A stretch of 64,000 nt of DNA. Source: Rhizoclosmatium globosum. Taxonomy: Eukaryota; Chytridiomycota; Chytridiomycetes; Chytridiales; Chytriomycetaceae. Below, piece by piece: positions 54,232 through 64,000 of this stretch (positions within the stretch are counted from its first letter, which is position 1; the number at the start of each line of letters is the position of its first letter). The position numbers were made by a program, and so were the translations under genes. Below the pieces are notes generated by a model. It ran no database searches. It was not told where the DNA came from and saw nothing but the letters and a program-made list of their open reading frames with translations. Where the stretch lies: assembly GCA_002104985.1 (NCBI GenBank), contig MCGO01000101.1, positions 83,585-147,584 on the forward strand, read 5' to 3'.

Positions 54232-54875
54232 TTAGAGCTGGTTGGCCTTCAAGGCAGCACGACGGAGCTTGGCGAACTGCTTTCCAATGATGGCTCTCTT
54301 CTGCTTCTTGGCAATCATAACCTTGAATCTGTCAAAGTCGGACAAGTTCTCTCTGACCTTGCGGACAGCCAACTTCTTGGCCCAGGAGGTCTTGGCCCAG
54401 AGAGAGACAATGTCAGCCTTCTCGAGAGCCTTGGTGATGGCGTGGGTTCCGGCAGCGCGTGGGACCTTGACGACAATGTCGGTCAAGTTGAAGCGCTTGT
54501 AGTTGAGAACCTGACGCTCAACACCAGTGGTTGGTCCGTCGACGAGGACCTAAAATAGTTGGGAATCAGTAAAGCAGTTTGAAATTGTGGGTTTTTGCTG
54601 ATTGGAAAGGAGAAGAAGTGCGTCCAGTGTCATACGAATTGTGAGCGACATTCATTCGAACAGAAGACAGATTCCAGGATAGTTCAATGCGCCGAAATGC
54701 AGTTCAGAAGGAACTTCGCAAGTTGGAGTCAAGGGATGGGATAATGGATTGAGAAGATGGGTGAAATACGCACACGAGCGTGGTCGACAATGTCAACGAT
54801 GACGGCGATCTTTCCGGCATCTGGTCCGTAGTTGACGAGAACGACACGGCCAACTTCAATGAAACGGTTGTAGAC
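54232..54875 (-). CDS. RPL14: 60S ribosomal protein eL14 (first exon not located)
   Basis: Exon 54875-54774 encodes [20 protein letters not shown] and [14 protein letters not shown]; exon 54549-54232 encodes [13 protein letters not shown] through [16 protein letters not shown] to the stop. This is the full eL14 core, with the KOW-like N-terminal fold and the basic C-terminal helix. The first listed exon starts with a splice acceptor (TTTTTCAG), so an upstream exon must supply the start methionine. In many species that exon carries only one or a few codons, and I could not fix it between about 54.9 and 55.3 kb. The last exon is rich in TTG, AAG and GCC codons, as expected for a highly expressed gene. 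Confidence 0.93.
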
Positions 54876-55638
54876 CTGAAAAAGGGGGCAGAGGTTAGGC
54901 ACGGGTTCCAGCGCAGTTTGAGAGTGCGTAGTTTGGAGGAAGAGTATCCAGTAGCAGCGACTCTTCGATGCGTTGAGTGTGTTTGATGAAACCAAGTTCG
55001 CTGAGTTGGTTGTTTCGCTGACTGTTCCTCTCACACCTTCTCCTTCCACCGATCCCTCTTCAACAACACGAGCCAATCTTCCAACTTCCAATAGTTCGAA
55101 TTCGACTGTTCACGTGGCTGTCACTGAAAGCTGCCGCTGGAGAAGATGGCTTCAGTTCGATTGCGACATGGCATCTCTCCCTCGCACGCCCAATCTGCCA
55201 TCGAACGACCCTCCTCCAAGATCAATATGCGTCCCTGATGTCTTCGGATGCGTATTTGAGAGTGTCGGATGTCTGATGAGTTGGTGGTGGATGGGGATGG
55301 GACATGGTGGTTGGTCGGGTACCATTGTGATTTTTCAGGTGATTGCTTCCTTTCTGACACCAACACACACCTACTACTAACCAACTGCAAAGTGTGCTTC
55401 GTGTTCTCTTTAGTTGATATGATCTACTTGATTTATTCGTAACACTAGGTTTTAAAGCCGCATAGTTCTTGACTACATCCAATGATCCAGACAGATTCAC
55501 AAAAACTGCTAAACTATAGCTTAATTAAAGAGACACAAATCGCGTGTTAAAATCGAGCTTATGAAATATCTATTATTCACTTTTACTTTAAATGGTATAG
55601 TTGAAGGCCAATCAGAGTGAACCAAGCAATAATCCAGA
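54876..55638. other. Region holding the unplaced first exon of eL14 and the promoter of the six-cysteine gene
   Basis: No long supported frame. The eL14 start exon must lie on the minus strand in the first few hundred bases. The remainder is AT-rich upstream sequence of the gene at 55639. Confidence 0.4.
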
Positions 55639-56912
55639 ATGCTCCTTCTAACAACACTTATTTTTACGCATATAGTCAAAGGATATACACCACCGTGAGT
55701 TCAATGAGTATTGAAAGATATTGGACATATGTGTTCTGACACCAACACAGAATATCTCAATATGTGGGGGATACTTGCAACTTGGAAGGAGCCTATGCAT
55801 GTAGCTATGACATCATAGCAAATCTCAACTCGATCGTGGCGTGTTGGGGAGGAGAAGTGTTGTTAATAGGGCACTGCACAGGAGACGATAATTACGACTG
55901 TGCATACTTTGATAATAGTCCGTTCATGATGCCATATTGCGTTCCTGGACCTGTAAGTAATGTATTGGACTTTGCTTGGTTACTTAACATTTATCAGTCC
56001 CTGATGGTCCTCCTCCTGACTTTGTCATCCCGTCCAATGTTATTTCGAGCATCATAACTTCAGATAGTCCGACTGTTCAATCGATTTTCGAATCTCCATT
56101 CGCGTCAACAGCTACACCATATTTCCGTCTTCCTCATCTGTATCTTTAAATGAACCTTCATCAATCGAAGCCACAATGACTGCCTCTGTAACAAATAGCA
56201 GTGTTCCACAATCTACAATCTTACAGAGTGACATTTTTCAGTCATTTCTGTCAGAGTCTTCAGGATCATCTGAATCTGCTGCAAACTTCGAAAAAACTGA
56301 AGCACCAACAAAGACTGAGGGCAGTACAAGCGAAATTAAGTCAGAATTGCGAACATCAACCAATATTTTGCCCACTGTCACTGGTTCGGAAAGCGTGATT
56401 GTCCTTGAAAATAGCTCCGTCAGTGACAGTGGGCTTGAATAACAATCGCAACCATAATATCAATAGCAATGATAGCTATCGCACTGTCATTCCACATTTA
56501 CTTCAAATACAATCTAGTTTTCGCTTTCATCCCAAAGCCCAAAGAGGAAGAGCATATTCCAACCGAAACCCCTAATGTCATCACAAAACCACAACCGCAA
56601 GGAGCTGATCCGAAACGAAAATCACCACCAAACAGCGTTGGACCCTCAGGTGCTCAGCATGAGGTCACTGATGACACAGCTGATCCATCAAAATCAAGCA
56701 ACTCAAACCCAAACAATCAATCACATTCACATTCAAAAATTTCATCACCACTGACGCTTCCGGATAATATTTCAAGCACATTAGAGAATGAAGAGGATCT
56801 CAAACCTTACACGCTTCCAAGAATTTACGTAGTTGGCCAAAACGACATGATGAGGGACATAGCTGAACGAAAATGGAGGGATCAGTGGATTCAGGAACGT
56901 ATTCGAAAATAA
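55639..56912 (+). CDS. Secreted type I membrane protein with one six-cysteine domain
   Basis: Exon 1 (55639-55694) is a signal peptide, MLLLTTLIFTHIVKG. Exon 2 (55751-55952) encodes one copy of a six-cysteine domain, Cys-x7-Cys-x13-Cys-x10-Cys-x7-Cys-x12-Cys, with AYACSYD after the first cysteine and FMMPYC at the end. A Ser/Thr-rich stalk follows (about 56.0-56.4 kb). Then there is one membrane helix (ITIATIISIAMIAIALSFHI) and a cytoplasmic tail of about 140 residues with Pro/Ser-rich and acidic parts, ending in DIAERKWRDQWIQERIRK. Three apparent 1-nt shifts (about 55.99, 56.13 and 56.44 kb) must be corrected to read this through. The same domain occurs twice in the next gene. The architecture is that of a cell-surface binding protein. 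Confidence 0.65.
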
Positions 56913-57053
56913 AATGACGTGCTATAGATATACTTTAGGCTTTTTATAGTGATGGTTTTCACCAATCGTTTACACACCAATCAGAACAAGGCAAGAGTTC
57001 TTTTGTAAACTAGAACGCAAAACAAAACAAATCATTCAACTAAAAAACCAAGA

Positions 57054-58571
57054 ATGTCTGCATACGTACCTCCGTAAGTTTCATTCATCTACACACCCAG
57101 CTTTGATTCAATATCTGCACTCATAGAATTTCGATTTATCCTGGTGACGCTTGCTCACTAGAAGCCACATATGCATGTGGATACGACCTAATCAGAAACC
57201 TGAATACGATCGTTGCATGTTTCAATGGCGTAGTTGTGACAATCGACGCTTGTCCTGGAATAGGAGACCCATTCCCTGATTACTCGTGCGTTTATTATGC
57301 GCAAACCAACAGCCCATTCATGATGCCCTACTGTGTTGGAGGATCGGTCAAGTATTCCTGTTGCTCCACCGTTGAAACTAAACAGCATTCAAACAGAAGC
57401 CAACGGGACCTCCTCAAGGTTACAAAATACCTACTTTAACTTCCGTAACAACACCAGCCTACACCGGCCCTCAATCCCATATCAACGCCAGCATCTGCCC
57501 CAGTATTCACACCTGGATTAGTACCCTCATCAGTCTTTGTTGCAACAACAACAAAAGCACCAGTTGTCATTCCAACCACAAAACCATACACACCCCCAAT
57601 TAGTATTTACCCTGGAGACTCATGCACTTTAAACGGAGTATACGCGTGCAGTTACGATTTCGATCTCAATCTCAACATGATGGTGGCTTGTTACAACAAC
57701 ATCGTCGTCAAGATTGACGTCTGTAGTAACGCGTACGGGTGGCCAGATTTCAACTGTGTGTATTACGCTCAAGCAGACAGTCAATATATGATGCCGTACT
57801 GTGTTGGCGGAACGAAGCCGACTGGACCACCAGCTGGTATTGTTCCAAAGCCAAAACCATTGCCATCTCCAAGTCCTACGCCGAGCGTCTCAACGATTCC
57901 AGTTCCATTGACGAGTTCGATATCGACAAAGTCCTTTGCACCAACTCCAACCCCAACTCCCACAGACGAGCTCTTCGATATTTACGGCATCAACAATAAA
58001 AACATCAACACTTCCACCGCCAACACTAATTAAACCGGACTTGCCATCAGGAACTGGACTATCCATCACAAGTCCAGCCAACGGGTCTGTCTATCAAATC
58101 GGCTCCAACCTCGTAAGCTCAACAACAACACTACTTTTAATTTTATTAACTTCGCCTTCACAGCAAATTATCTGGCAAATCAAAGGCATCCCATCCGACG
58201 CCTTCCTAAACGCGACAACCGCTTTCGAAATCGCAGACTGCAGCAACCCTCAAAATGTGCAATCCCTTGCAAATGGAACACTTCCAACCACCGCTAAATT
58301 CGCAGACCTCACTGCGAAAGTAACTGTTCCTGCCTTGGCGAAAGGATCAAGCTATTGTATCAAGGCAGCGTATAAGGATAAAACTCAATGGGTGTATTGG
58401 TATTCACCAACATTTTCGGTTATTCCTGTTCAAACACTTGTAGTGCCTTCGACAATGACTGCGGTAGCGACTGCTAAAGTCACTACCAATATTGTGACAA
58501 GCCACGGAGTGAAGAGAATTTCATGGGAGGCTTGGGTGTTGGTTGTTATCTTCAGCTTGGTACTGTTTTAA
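57054..58571 (+). CDS. Surface protein with two six-cysteine domains and a Kre9/Knh1-like domain
   Basis: Exon 1 is tiny (MSAYVPP) and splices at the same codon as the intron in the preceding gene. Two six-cysteine domains follow, starting ISIYPGDACSLEATYACGYD (about 57.13 kb) and ISIYPGDSCTLNGVYACSYD (57.60 kb), both ending MMPYCVGG. A Thr/Pro-rich linker comes next, then a domain beginning SITSPANGSVYQIGSNL, spliced to QIIWQIKGIPSD, with the strand pattern of Kre9/Knh1 cell-wall proteins. The C-terminus is hydrophobic (WEAWVLVVIFSLVLF), like a GPI signal. No signal peptide is visible at the chosen start, so the true first exon may lie upstream. Apparent shifts occur near 57.35 and 58.0 kb. 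Confidence 0.6.
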
Positions 58572-58847
58572 TCTTTGGCACTTCACATTTTCGCTTTATA
58601 CCAATACACCTTCTTCATAAAGACAATAATTACTTATTTCGTATTGTAGAGAATGAAGACAGTTGGTAGATCCAAAACGTTCAAGATTTGACTCCTTTTT
58701 CTGGATACACAGCCTGTTGAGGAACCAAACACTGCGGCACTGACGTAAATACCAGTCAAGTCAATAAAAGAAGAAATTGTGATATTGGAGCCCATACAAA
58801 TGTCTTATGCATAGCTTTATATTGTTTTGGTTTATTAAATGTCATCT

Positions 58848-58929
58848 GGGCAGATGACCGAGCGGTCCAAGGTGCCACGTTAAGGCCGTGGTCTCTCCGG
58901 AGGCGTGGGTTCGAATCCCACTCTGCTCA
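58848..58929 (+). tRNA. tRNA-Leu (anticodon AAG)
   Basis: The acceptor stem pairs GGGCAGA with TCTGCTC (one G-U). The anticodon stem CCACG/CGTGG encloses the loop TTAAGGC, giving anticodon AAG. A long variable arm (TCTCTCCGGAGGC) marks it as class II, and the T arm contains GGGTTCGAATCCC. No intron. Reads CTT codons, and CTC after A-to-I conversion. Confidence 0.95.
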
Positions 58930-59247
58930 CGTGTTTTAGTTTGTGGCGGTTGTGGTGGTTTGGGGTAAGGAAGGTGGACGGAAGAATTCACTATTCACAC
59001 GAAGTGCCCTCTAGTTCACGAGTTTCCCTCCTCTAACCAATTATTCAATGCGTTAAATATGATGGATATCAGAGTGTTTGAAGGAAAGCGCATGGGGGAA
59101 ACAGTGGGTTTGAAGTTATTATATTCTAGATGCCTTCTAACTTATAGCCAATCTAATTATCTTTTACGCGCTTTTAACGCGTTGGAGTTAGTTTTGGTGC
59201 GTTTCTATAAGAAGTTAAAGAAATTTTTTATGATTTCTAGATCACAT

Positions 59248-59319
59248 TCCTAGATCGTCTAGTGGCTAAGATTCCACCCTCTCACGGTGGCGACCGGGGT
59301 TCAATTCCCCGTCTGGGAG
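59248..59319 (+). tRNA. tRNA-Glu (anticodon CTC)
   Basis: The acceptor stem pairs TCCTAGA with TCTGGGA. The anticodon stem CCACC/GGTGG encloses CTCTCAC, giving anticodon CTC for GAG codons. The T arm has GGGGTTCAATTCCCC. Length 72, no intron. Confidence 0.95.
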
Positions 59320-59678
59320 CGTTTTGGCGGCGGCGTTAACAACTGGAAAGGTGGGGATACTGCTGGTTAACTGCAAGGGAAAAGAATACGCATGCGTTCT
59401 GAAATACACCCACGGTCCATGCGCAGTATTCATTTATGTCCGGGCAATAAGTTTTGAGCCGCTTTGCACATTTGTAAACGCTAGGAAAGAACTTGTAGCC
59501 TCAGTCTCAAAGGGCCTCTCCAAGCAGGCAACTCCCAAGTATGATGGCCCTGACATCGTGCTACTGTACATATCAGTTGCTTTTTGTGCGCAGAGAACTC
59601 CATATATTCTGTCAGTTATTTTTCAACAAGCGATTGATGAAAAGAAAGTAATCAGCGCATTGTTTTGTCAACATTTAT

Positions 59679-61298
59679 TCACAACTCGTCCTTTCCATTT
59701 TCATTCACTTCATTATGTTCATCAACAAAGTTCTCTTCAACGACTTCCTTCTTCCGTTTCTCCTTCACAATCCTCAATACTTCACAATCAACCTCCAACT
59801 CCGCTGATCACCCACAGCCTGTAACCCTGAATAATTTGGGTGAAAGCAAAACTTATTCCATAGTCCAATTCAAACCAGACCAAACTCCCGCCTGCTCCAC
59901 TCCATCCATAGAACCGCTCTGTGGTACCCGTCTCCCACTTGGTTCCAATGCCAAACCCTTTGCTGAAATATCCAACACCAATTTTAGCGAACGTAATTTC
60001 GCGATTGATGACGCGGTCAATGCCTGGTGGACGAGTGGCAAAAGACGCGTTGAATGTTGCAGGGGAAACAAATGCGTGCGTTGTTTTGAGCGACGTACAA
60101 GCTCTGCAATCCTAGCAAGGGTGCGTGCGTTCGTGAGTCCGTTGAAGGAAGGAGACTCGGATCGACGTGAGGTCGGGTCGTTGTATGACCATGGGAACAT
60201 TTTGTTGTGAACGAAAGCTGGGCTGTTTAAAAAAGGTTAAACGAAGACAGACATTTAAATAAAAGACGAACATACCCTGACCCAAAGAGTGCCTTATTTT
60301 GAACGCTCCCTTTCAAGAACACGGCTTTGATGAGTGCAGTGGGAACAGAACCTTGTCCAAACAGTTTGGAAACCCACGCTGGTGTAAGAATGTGTACCAA
60401 TCTGTACCAGATAGGAGAAGAATCCAGCTGTACCACTCGAGATCGGACAGAATGTGCTAATGCCTCAGGTGTGTCTGGAATCCCGTAATGAAACTCATAA
60501 GGAAAGCTCCCATTGCTAAGCGGGTCCTCCACACCAAACACTTTGTTTCCTCCATTCAGTTTGGGAAGGATTTCTTTGTACATAATTTGACGCACAGACA
60601 TTCCTCCCGTTGCGCGTCTGGCGACTTCGTTCAGATACCATCCACGCGTTACAGCGTGATACGCACTCACTGGCTTTCCACCAAAGTTGTGAGGCTGGCC
60701 TGCAATCTTTGCAGCAAGAACGTCCAAATCCAGCATTTCCTCAAGCGTCGGAACGCGTTCCTTGTCCAAAAACGCCACACCGCCGTGATGCTGCAATAAC
60801 AGTCCAACGGTAACATGCTCCTTTCCACCTTCTCCGAATTCAGGCCAGTATTTAACGACAGGATCCGATAGTTTGAGTCTCCCTGTATCAATCAAGTGCA
60901 GAAAGACCATGCTCGTGACAAACTTTGAGGAAGAGAATACTTGTTGGAGGGTATTAATGTTGTACTGAGTTGAGTACGTCTTGTCTGTGAATCCGCCAGC
61001 CAGTTCAGCAACCAGGTTTCCGCCAACTGAATCAATCGAGTCAGCTTCAACCAAGTTCAACCAAGTCAACCAAAACACTCACCATACCGACACTTGACTG
61101 CCAAGGTCGTCGCCGTCCGCGTATCCCTTCTTCAACAGCCCTCGGAGCGACTCGTATCCCGTCGCCGTGAATCCAACCAGTGGCTTCCGGTGCCGCATTC
61201 AGCCCGAGAATCTTGTACTCGCCACTGAACACGGGCCCTTGGTGGTAGAAATAGAGGTAGAAGGCGACAAGGACAGCGAGGGAAACAACCCGTCGCAT
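59679..61298 (-). CDS. Beta-lactamase-fold serine hydrolase with C-terminal KDEL (copy 3), frameshifted in this sequence
   Basis: The start MRRVVSLAVLVAFYLYFYHQGPVF gives the N-terminal helix. Main exon 61024-60245 contains VFSSSKFVTS (SxxK), YWPEFGEGGKEHVTVGLL, GWYLNEVAR (YxN-like) and YEFHYGIPD. The last exon has FPWSYND, NGLTNARTLARIAELVRRS, and, after a 1-nt correction, GWSGAGGSLVWFE, VGDQRSWRLI and a C-terminus NGKDEL. The introns are at the same codons as in copies 1 and 2. Four or five apparent indels (near 61.16, 61.08, 60.10, 59.83 and 59.80 kb) interrupt the frame; several are in A-runs. The KDEL tail implies ER retention, as with RDEL in copy 1. Confidence 0.75.
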
Positions 61299-61370
61299 TG
61301 GAGGTTGTAAAGGTTTGAAAATAAAAAGAAATCACCCATACTTTATAGATATTCAATGCTTCAAAATAAA

Positions 61371-62886
61371 TTACAGAATAGCCAGACCTTGGCCTTCTGT
61401 GACTTCCCGCTCCAGTAGTATTCGCTTGTTTTCCGTCTGGTAAAATATTGAACCAACAACAGATATTCCAGCCAATGTAATTCCAATAAATAATGCCTTC
61501 CAAAGCTTTCCTGTCACTGGCTCCGTCAGAGAATTAGTTACGAATATCACAATAATCGTGAACATCTGTGAAATAGTCATCAATATTCCCGTTGATGTCC
61601 CCTCGGCTGTGTAAAAAAGCGATTAACATCAGAAATCGTGGTTGGCGCCTTACCAACTGGCCAAGTACATTCAGCCCCAAGCTCCATACACAAACTCATC
61701 ACAGGTAATCCACCAACTCCAATCAATCCAGCCCCGAAATATACCAGCCAACCAGTACTATTCGTCACACCAAAATAGAAACAAATAGTTCCGACGGCCA
61801 GTTACAGACAACACCTTTACTGCTACTTGATGGGATTTCGTCTTGTCACACAACAACCCAACCAAGACCGCAGCGACAATACCACTTAACACAAGCGCAA
61901 CCCCGAAATTCCCCGCATCTTCTTCACTGAATCCATAAGGCGTCACATAATTCGATATAAAGGTGTCATCAACTGGAACGTGCTGAACACTCCTGTAAAT
62001 ACAACAACCAGAATCCAAAATCCACTGTTCCGAACAATCAATCCAAGACCTTCTTTAAATCCTACTGTTCCCTGTTTCGCACTTTCCGACGGCGGAGTAG
62101 GTGGATCGTTAAAGACTGCGAATGACATCAGTCCAAACCCAACCGAACAAGCAAATAGAACACAATTAAACGTGTCGACGTTTTTGGATCACCAGAAACG
62201 ATCATAGGACCCATCAAGAGACCGGCTGCACCTCCAAGTGGAGTCGCTAATCCCATAACTGCATTTGCCGTCAAACGCCCTTCTCCAGAAAACCATCGCG
62301 CAGCAGCTTTCGTAACAGCTGCATTTTTTTTTCAGGTTGAATTCATTGTTGATGGTGGATGAAAGGAACAAACCGTCAGCAGACAATGGACTCGCACGCC
62401 TATTATGGCTGACCCAGCGTACAACATATTCACTTTCATGTCAGGAGAACTAGCAGCAAAACTGAGCCATCGTAGCATAGATCCAAACGCGTTTATGAAG
62501 CCAGCTGAGATGATGGCGGGACGGAGACCATGTCTGACAAGAGCAAGTATCAAACTAGGAATATCAAAATAAATGGGTTTCATACGTGTCAAGGAGCCAT
62601 GTTGAAGGGTATACTGCCGGAAGAAGGCTGCCATATTCCAGATGTTGAGCGAATTGATGGTAAAGTTCCCAACTTCGTAGTGTTTCGCGACGGTGGGTGT
62701 GACGCTTCCGTAAGCGGCGAACTGCATCACGTTGGAGAATATCACAAAGAAGATTGCTTTGGTAGGGCGATGTTGTTAGGACTTTGATAATCGTGATAAG
62801 TAACAATAGACCTGTGACTACAACAAATCTCCATGGATAGAGCTTGAACTCGGATGCACTCTGCTGACTTTGCTTTTCCTGTCCAT
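61371..62886 (-). CDS. MFS transporter, FLVCR/SLC49-like
   Basis: Reading from the ATG at 62886: SASEFKLYPWRFVVVTGLLL, MQFAAYGSVTPTVAKHYEV, IWNMAAFF, AARWFSGEGRLTANAVMGLA, TPLGGAAGLLMGPMIVSG, SGFWILVVVFTGVFSTFQLM, FGVALVLSGIVAAVLVGLLC, DKTKSHQVAVK, SLCMELGAECTWPVG, then AEGTSTGILMTISQMFTII and a tail ending QGLAIL. The blocks W-F-x-x-x-E/G-R-x-x-A-N-A and E-L-x-[AV]-E-x-[ST]-[WY]-P-V are typical of FLVCR (haem or choline) transporters. Several apparent 1-nt indels (for example an A-run at about 62.18 kb) and short introns break the frame. Substrate unknown. Confidence 0.75.
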
Positions 62887-62985
62887 TGTGGGAAAGTTTG
62901 CATTAGGTGGGATTCTTCTCGAAGTACGAAAACTGTAAAAACAAGAAATGCCCAGACACCCAAATTAATTTTATGAATGAGCACT

Positions 62986-64000
62986 TTACTCCAAGCTATT
63001 CGAAGTGTCGGACTTTTCCATCTCAATTCTTCGATTATCACTTGTGTAAGCGAATGAACCAACCATGCAACAAACGACAAAGCAATTACACATATCAATC
63101 CTTTCCACAGCTTTCCTGACCCCGACTCCGCCAACGCGTTTGTAACAAAATCATGGAGATGGTAAAGACTTGAGAAACTGTCATCAGGAGCCCAGTACTC
63201 GTTGCCTCCGCTGAACCAAAATAAGTAAATTACTAAATCACAGCTTCAATTCTTACCAACAGGATACGTCGCCTCAGCTCCCAACTCAAATGAAATACTC
63301 ATCAAGGGTAATCACCAATCCCAATCAACGGACGAAACAAAACACCAAAACAAGGTTCGAGTTGTAGTTCCAAAGTAAAGCCCAATGCATCCCAAAACAC
63401 ATGAACGGAAAGCACCTTCAACGCAACCTTGTGTGCTTTGGTTCGGTCAAGAATTACACCCGCAATTATCGCTGCTACAATCCAGACCCAACTACCGTCA
63501 CCCCGAAATTCCCCGAATATCTTCACTGAACGATCCGTCATAATTCGACAAGAACGTGAAATCAACTGAAACGAAGCATACACACCAGTGAACACAACAA
63601 CAAGGATCCAGAACCCGCCGTTCTTAAAAATCTGTTTGAGTCTTGCTTGAATTCCATAGTCCCCTTCTCAGCGCTTTGGGAAGGCGGTGTAGTTGGTTGT
63701 TGAATGGAGGGAAGCGAGACCGAGAACGAGGGAGAGGATGAGAATCATGTTGAAGAAGTCAACGTTGTTTGGATCGTTGTTGACGATTTGGGGGCGAGAA
63801 GAGGCCTGTGGAAGTTCCGCTGTTATAAGAAAAGGATCGTAGGACTTTTTTACCTAGAGCGCCGCCAATCGGTGTGGCCAGAGACATGACGCATTGGCCG
63901 TTAATCTGCCTTCACCGGAGAACCAATGAGCAGCAGTTTTCGTTACGCATCGCAGATAAAGGAGAAGAGCTCCAATAATAAACGAACCAGCACTCAATAA
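62986..64000 (-). CDS. MFS transporter, FLVCR/SLC49-like, 5' end beyond window
   Basis: A tandem paralogue of the preceding transporter. Visible parts are KTAAHWFSGEGRLTANA near 63.9 kb, VFTGVYASFQLISRSCRIM, AIIAGVILDRTKAHKVALKV, a segment before FELGAEATYPVG near 63.27 kb, the block SGSGKLWKGLICVIALSFVA, and a C-terminus reading DNRRIEMEK to a stop at 62986. That tail matches TENKRILLE of the first copy. Only about 98 bp separate the two genes. Frame breaks are again frequent, so it could be a decaying copy or a region of poor sequence. Confidence 0.65.

Noticed and set aside
59324..59824. 167-codon plus-strand frame between tRNA-Glu and the third beta-lactamase-like gene
   Set aside because: It starts at TTG, has no recognisable domain, and its second half is antisense to the C-terminal exon of the hydrolase.
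1..64000. CRISPR array, integrated virus, or transposase gene
   Set aside because: No spaced direct repeats, no viral structural or replication genes and no transposase motifs were seen; the inverted repeats near 28 kb contain no such frame.

Overview
The window is eukaryotic nuclear DNA, best explained as a zoosporic (chytrid-like) fungus. The evidence is short introns (mostly about 45-80 nt) with GT..AG borders and CTAAC/CTGAT-type branch sites, a fungal THI5-type pyrimidine synthase, fungal cell-wall and GPI-type proteins, a pericentrin/AKAP450-like PACT protein of the kind expected where centrioles are kept, and small expanded families of F-box/ankyrin proteins and beta-lactamase-like hydrolases. 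No species is claimed.

Layout. 0-1.5 kb: 5' end of a probable MDR oxidoreductase, then THI5 with what looks like a complete TPP riboswitch in its 3' untranslated region. 1.6-4.2 kb: divergent F-box/ankyrin and F-box-like/LRR genes. 4.2-7.2 kb: a secreted GH79-like glycosidase and a MICOS subunit (MIC26/27). 7.3-10.6 kb: a divergent pair of beta-lactamase-fold hydrolases; one ends in RDEL, and a third copy at 60 kb ends in KDEL. 10.7-12.5 kb: a large ankyrin protein. 12.7-15.8 kb: three tandem seven-helix membrane proteins, the first broken by a 10-bp deletion. 16-24 kb: a MAK32-like pfkB kinase, a 13-exon fusion of acyltransferase-3 and an egghead-like GT2, and, tail to tail with it, a GH5-like mannanase interrupted by two membrane helices. 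24.4-27 kb: CSN5 and MMS2/UEV from one short bidirectional promoter. 27.2-32 kb: a small tandem zinc-cluster protein, an inverted-repeat element, and trehalose-6-phosphate synthase/phosphatase. 32.4-35.5 kb: a second copy of the F-box/ankyrin gene and a protein kinase. 36.5-37.5 kb: an intron-rich hypothetical gene with short exons. 37.5-54 kb: a giant PACT coiled-coil gene and a divergent WD40 gene, both with many apparent 1-nt frameshifts. 54-58.6 kb: ribosomal protein eL14 and two genes carrying an unfamiliar six-cysteine domain. 58.8-64 kb: tRNA-Leu(AAG), tRNA-Glu(CTC), the third beta-lactamase-like gene and two FLVCR-like MFS transporters, the second cut by the window edge.

The strongest new-looking signals are the 3'-UTR TPP riboswitch of THI5, the AT3-GT2 fusion facing a mannanase-like gene, the ER-retained beta-lactamase family and the six-cysteine surface-protein family. 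Exon borders were read by eye from splice motifs and homology. The frameshifts in the right half may be assembly errors, mostly short homopolymers, so those models are approximate.
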